Part shown: in pieces, positions 63,919 through 64,000 of the stretch
Numbering within the stretch: the first letter of the stretch is position 1
How the letters are laid out: the number at the start of each line of letters is the position of its first letter
From: Oceanobacillus oncorhynchi
GTDB lineage: Bacteria; Bacillota; Bacilli; Bacillales; Amphibacillaceae
Direction of reading: 5' to 3'
NCBI RefSeq assembly: GCF_000821065.1
Contig: NZ_CDGG01000001.1
Coordinates: 1,860,001 to 1,924,000 of the forward strand
Length of the DNA: 64,000 nucleotides
Notes under the pieces: model-generated
Seen by the model: the letters and a program-made list of their open reading frames with translations, nothing else
What the model was told of the DNA's origin: nothing
Database searches by the model: none
Position numbers and translations under genes: made by a program

Positions 63919-64000
63919 CTATTCTTCTTCTACTACTTCTAAACCGTTATCTTCCAATTCGCTGACCATTTTTTCTAAGCTTAAATCTTCCTCATCAAAA
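63919..64000 (-). CDS. Second DUF1307-type lipoprotein, C-terminal end
   Basis: The last 26 codons of a gene entering from the right: FDEEDLSLEKMVSELEDNG, then LEVVEEE and stop TAG. The spacing of acidic and hydrophobic residues mirrors the end of the protein at 62845-63306, so it is most likely a paralogous lipoprotein. Only this tail is visible, so the call depends on that likeness. Confidence 0.5.
   Translation of the reverse strand, partial: FDEEDLSLEKMVSELEDNGLEVVEEE

Overview
The window comes from a low-GC Gram-positive of the Bacillaceae, most likely a halotolerant genus close to Oceanobacillus or Virgibacillus (inference). Supporting signs are strong AAGGAGG-type ribosome binding sites, CcpA (cre) sites, a GntR operator of the Bacillus subtilis type, a CwlC-like sporulation amidase, and a degraded group IIC intron whose ends resemble the Oceanobacillus iheyensis intron. 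No rRNA, tRNA, CRISPR array or prophage is visible.

Layout. 1-2.4 kb: the end of a FabF-type ketoacyl synthase gene and an acyl-CoA ligase. 2.5-4.4 kb: an eroded beta-glucoside locus holding a GntR remnant, a truncated TnpB and the C-terminal piece of a GH1 enzyme. 4.5-9.2 kb: gluconate operon gntK-gntP-gnd with its GntR operator but no gntR. 9.6-16.8 kb: lichenan/cellobiose system licR, licB-licA-(membrane ORF)-licC, an RpiR regulator and licH. 16.9-20.7 kb: a terminator followed by a decayed group IIC intron. Its reverse transcriptase is split by about 1.5 kb carrying an XRE regulator, a bacteriocin-like precursor and a small membrane peptide. After it comes a Cof-type HAD gene split precisely by a 558-bp IS200/IS605-type remnant.

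20.8-22.5 kb: ECF S component and pyridoxine kinase, divergent. 22.6-26.3 kb: bglP-bglA behind a LicT-type antiterminator leader. 26.6-31.8 kb: lipoprotein phosphoesterase, an orphan second copy of the antiterminator leader, a CapA-like lipoprotein and a DUF218 membrane protein. 31.9-36.9 kb: probable chitobiose locus, gntR-chbG divergent from GH4-EIIC-EIIA-EIIB. 37-49.7 kb: HAD phosphatase, butanediol dehydrogenase, an intact IS3-family element, a PH-like protein, an SsuABC-type ABC transporter, CwlC-like amidase, gpmA, mmuM and a marR-MFS pair. 49.8-64 kb: a MITE-like element, the glycogen operon pgcA-glgB-glgC-glgD-glgA-glgP-GH13, and two related DUF1307-type lipoproteins flanking a second copy of the same MITE.

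The theme is carbohydrate uptake and storage. Three PTS systems import phosphorylated beta-glucosides or chitobiose, which GH1 and GH4 enzymes cleave. Gluconate enters the pentose phosphate path, and surplus glucose phosphate is stored as glycogen. Mobile-element decay is concentrated near the sugar loci. The most unusual unit is the bacteriocin-like cassette inside the intron. Other items worth testing are RNA structures in the glycogen operon, LexA-like boxes at both TnpB remnants, and the MITE family with 14-bp terminal repeats and 7-bp target duplications.
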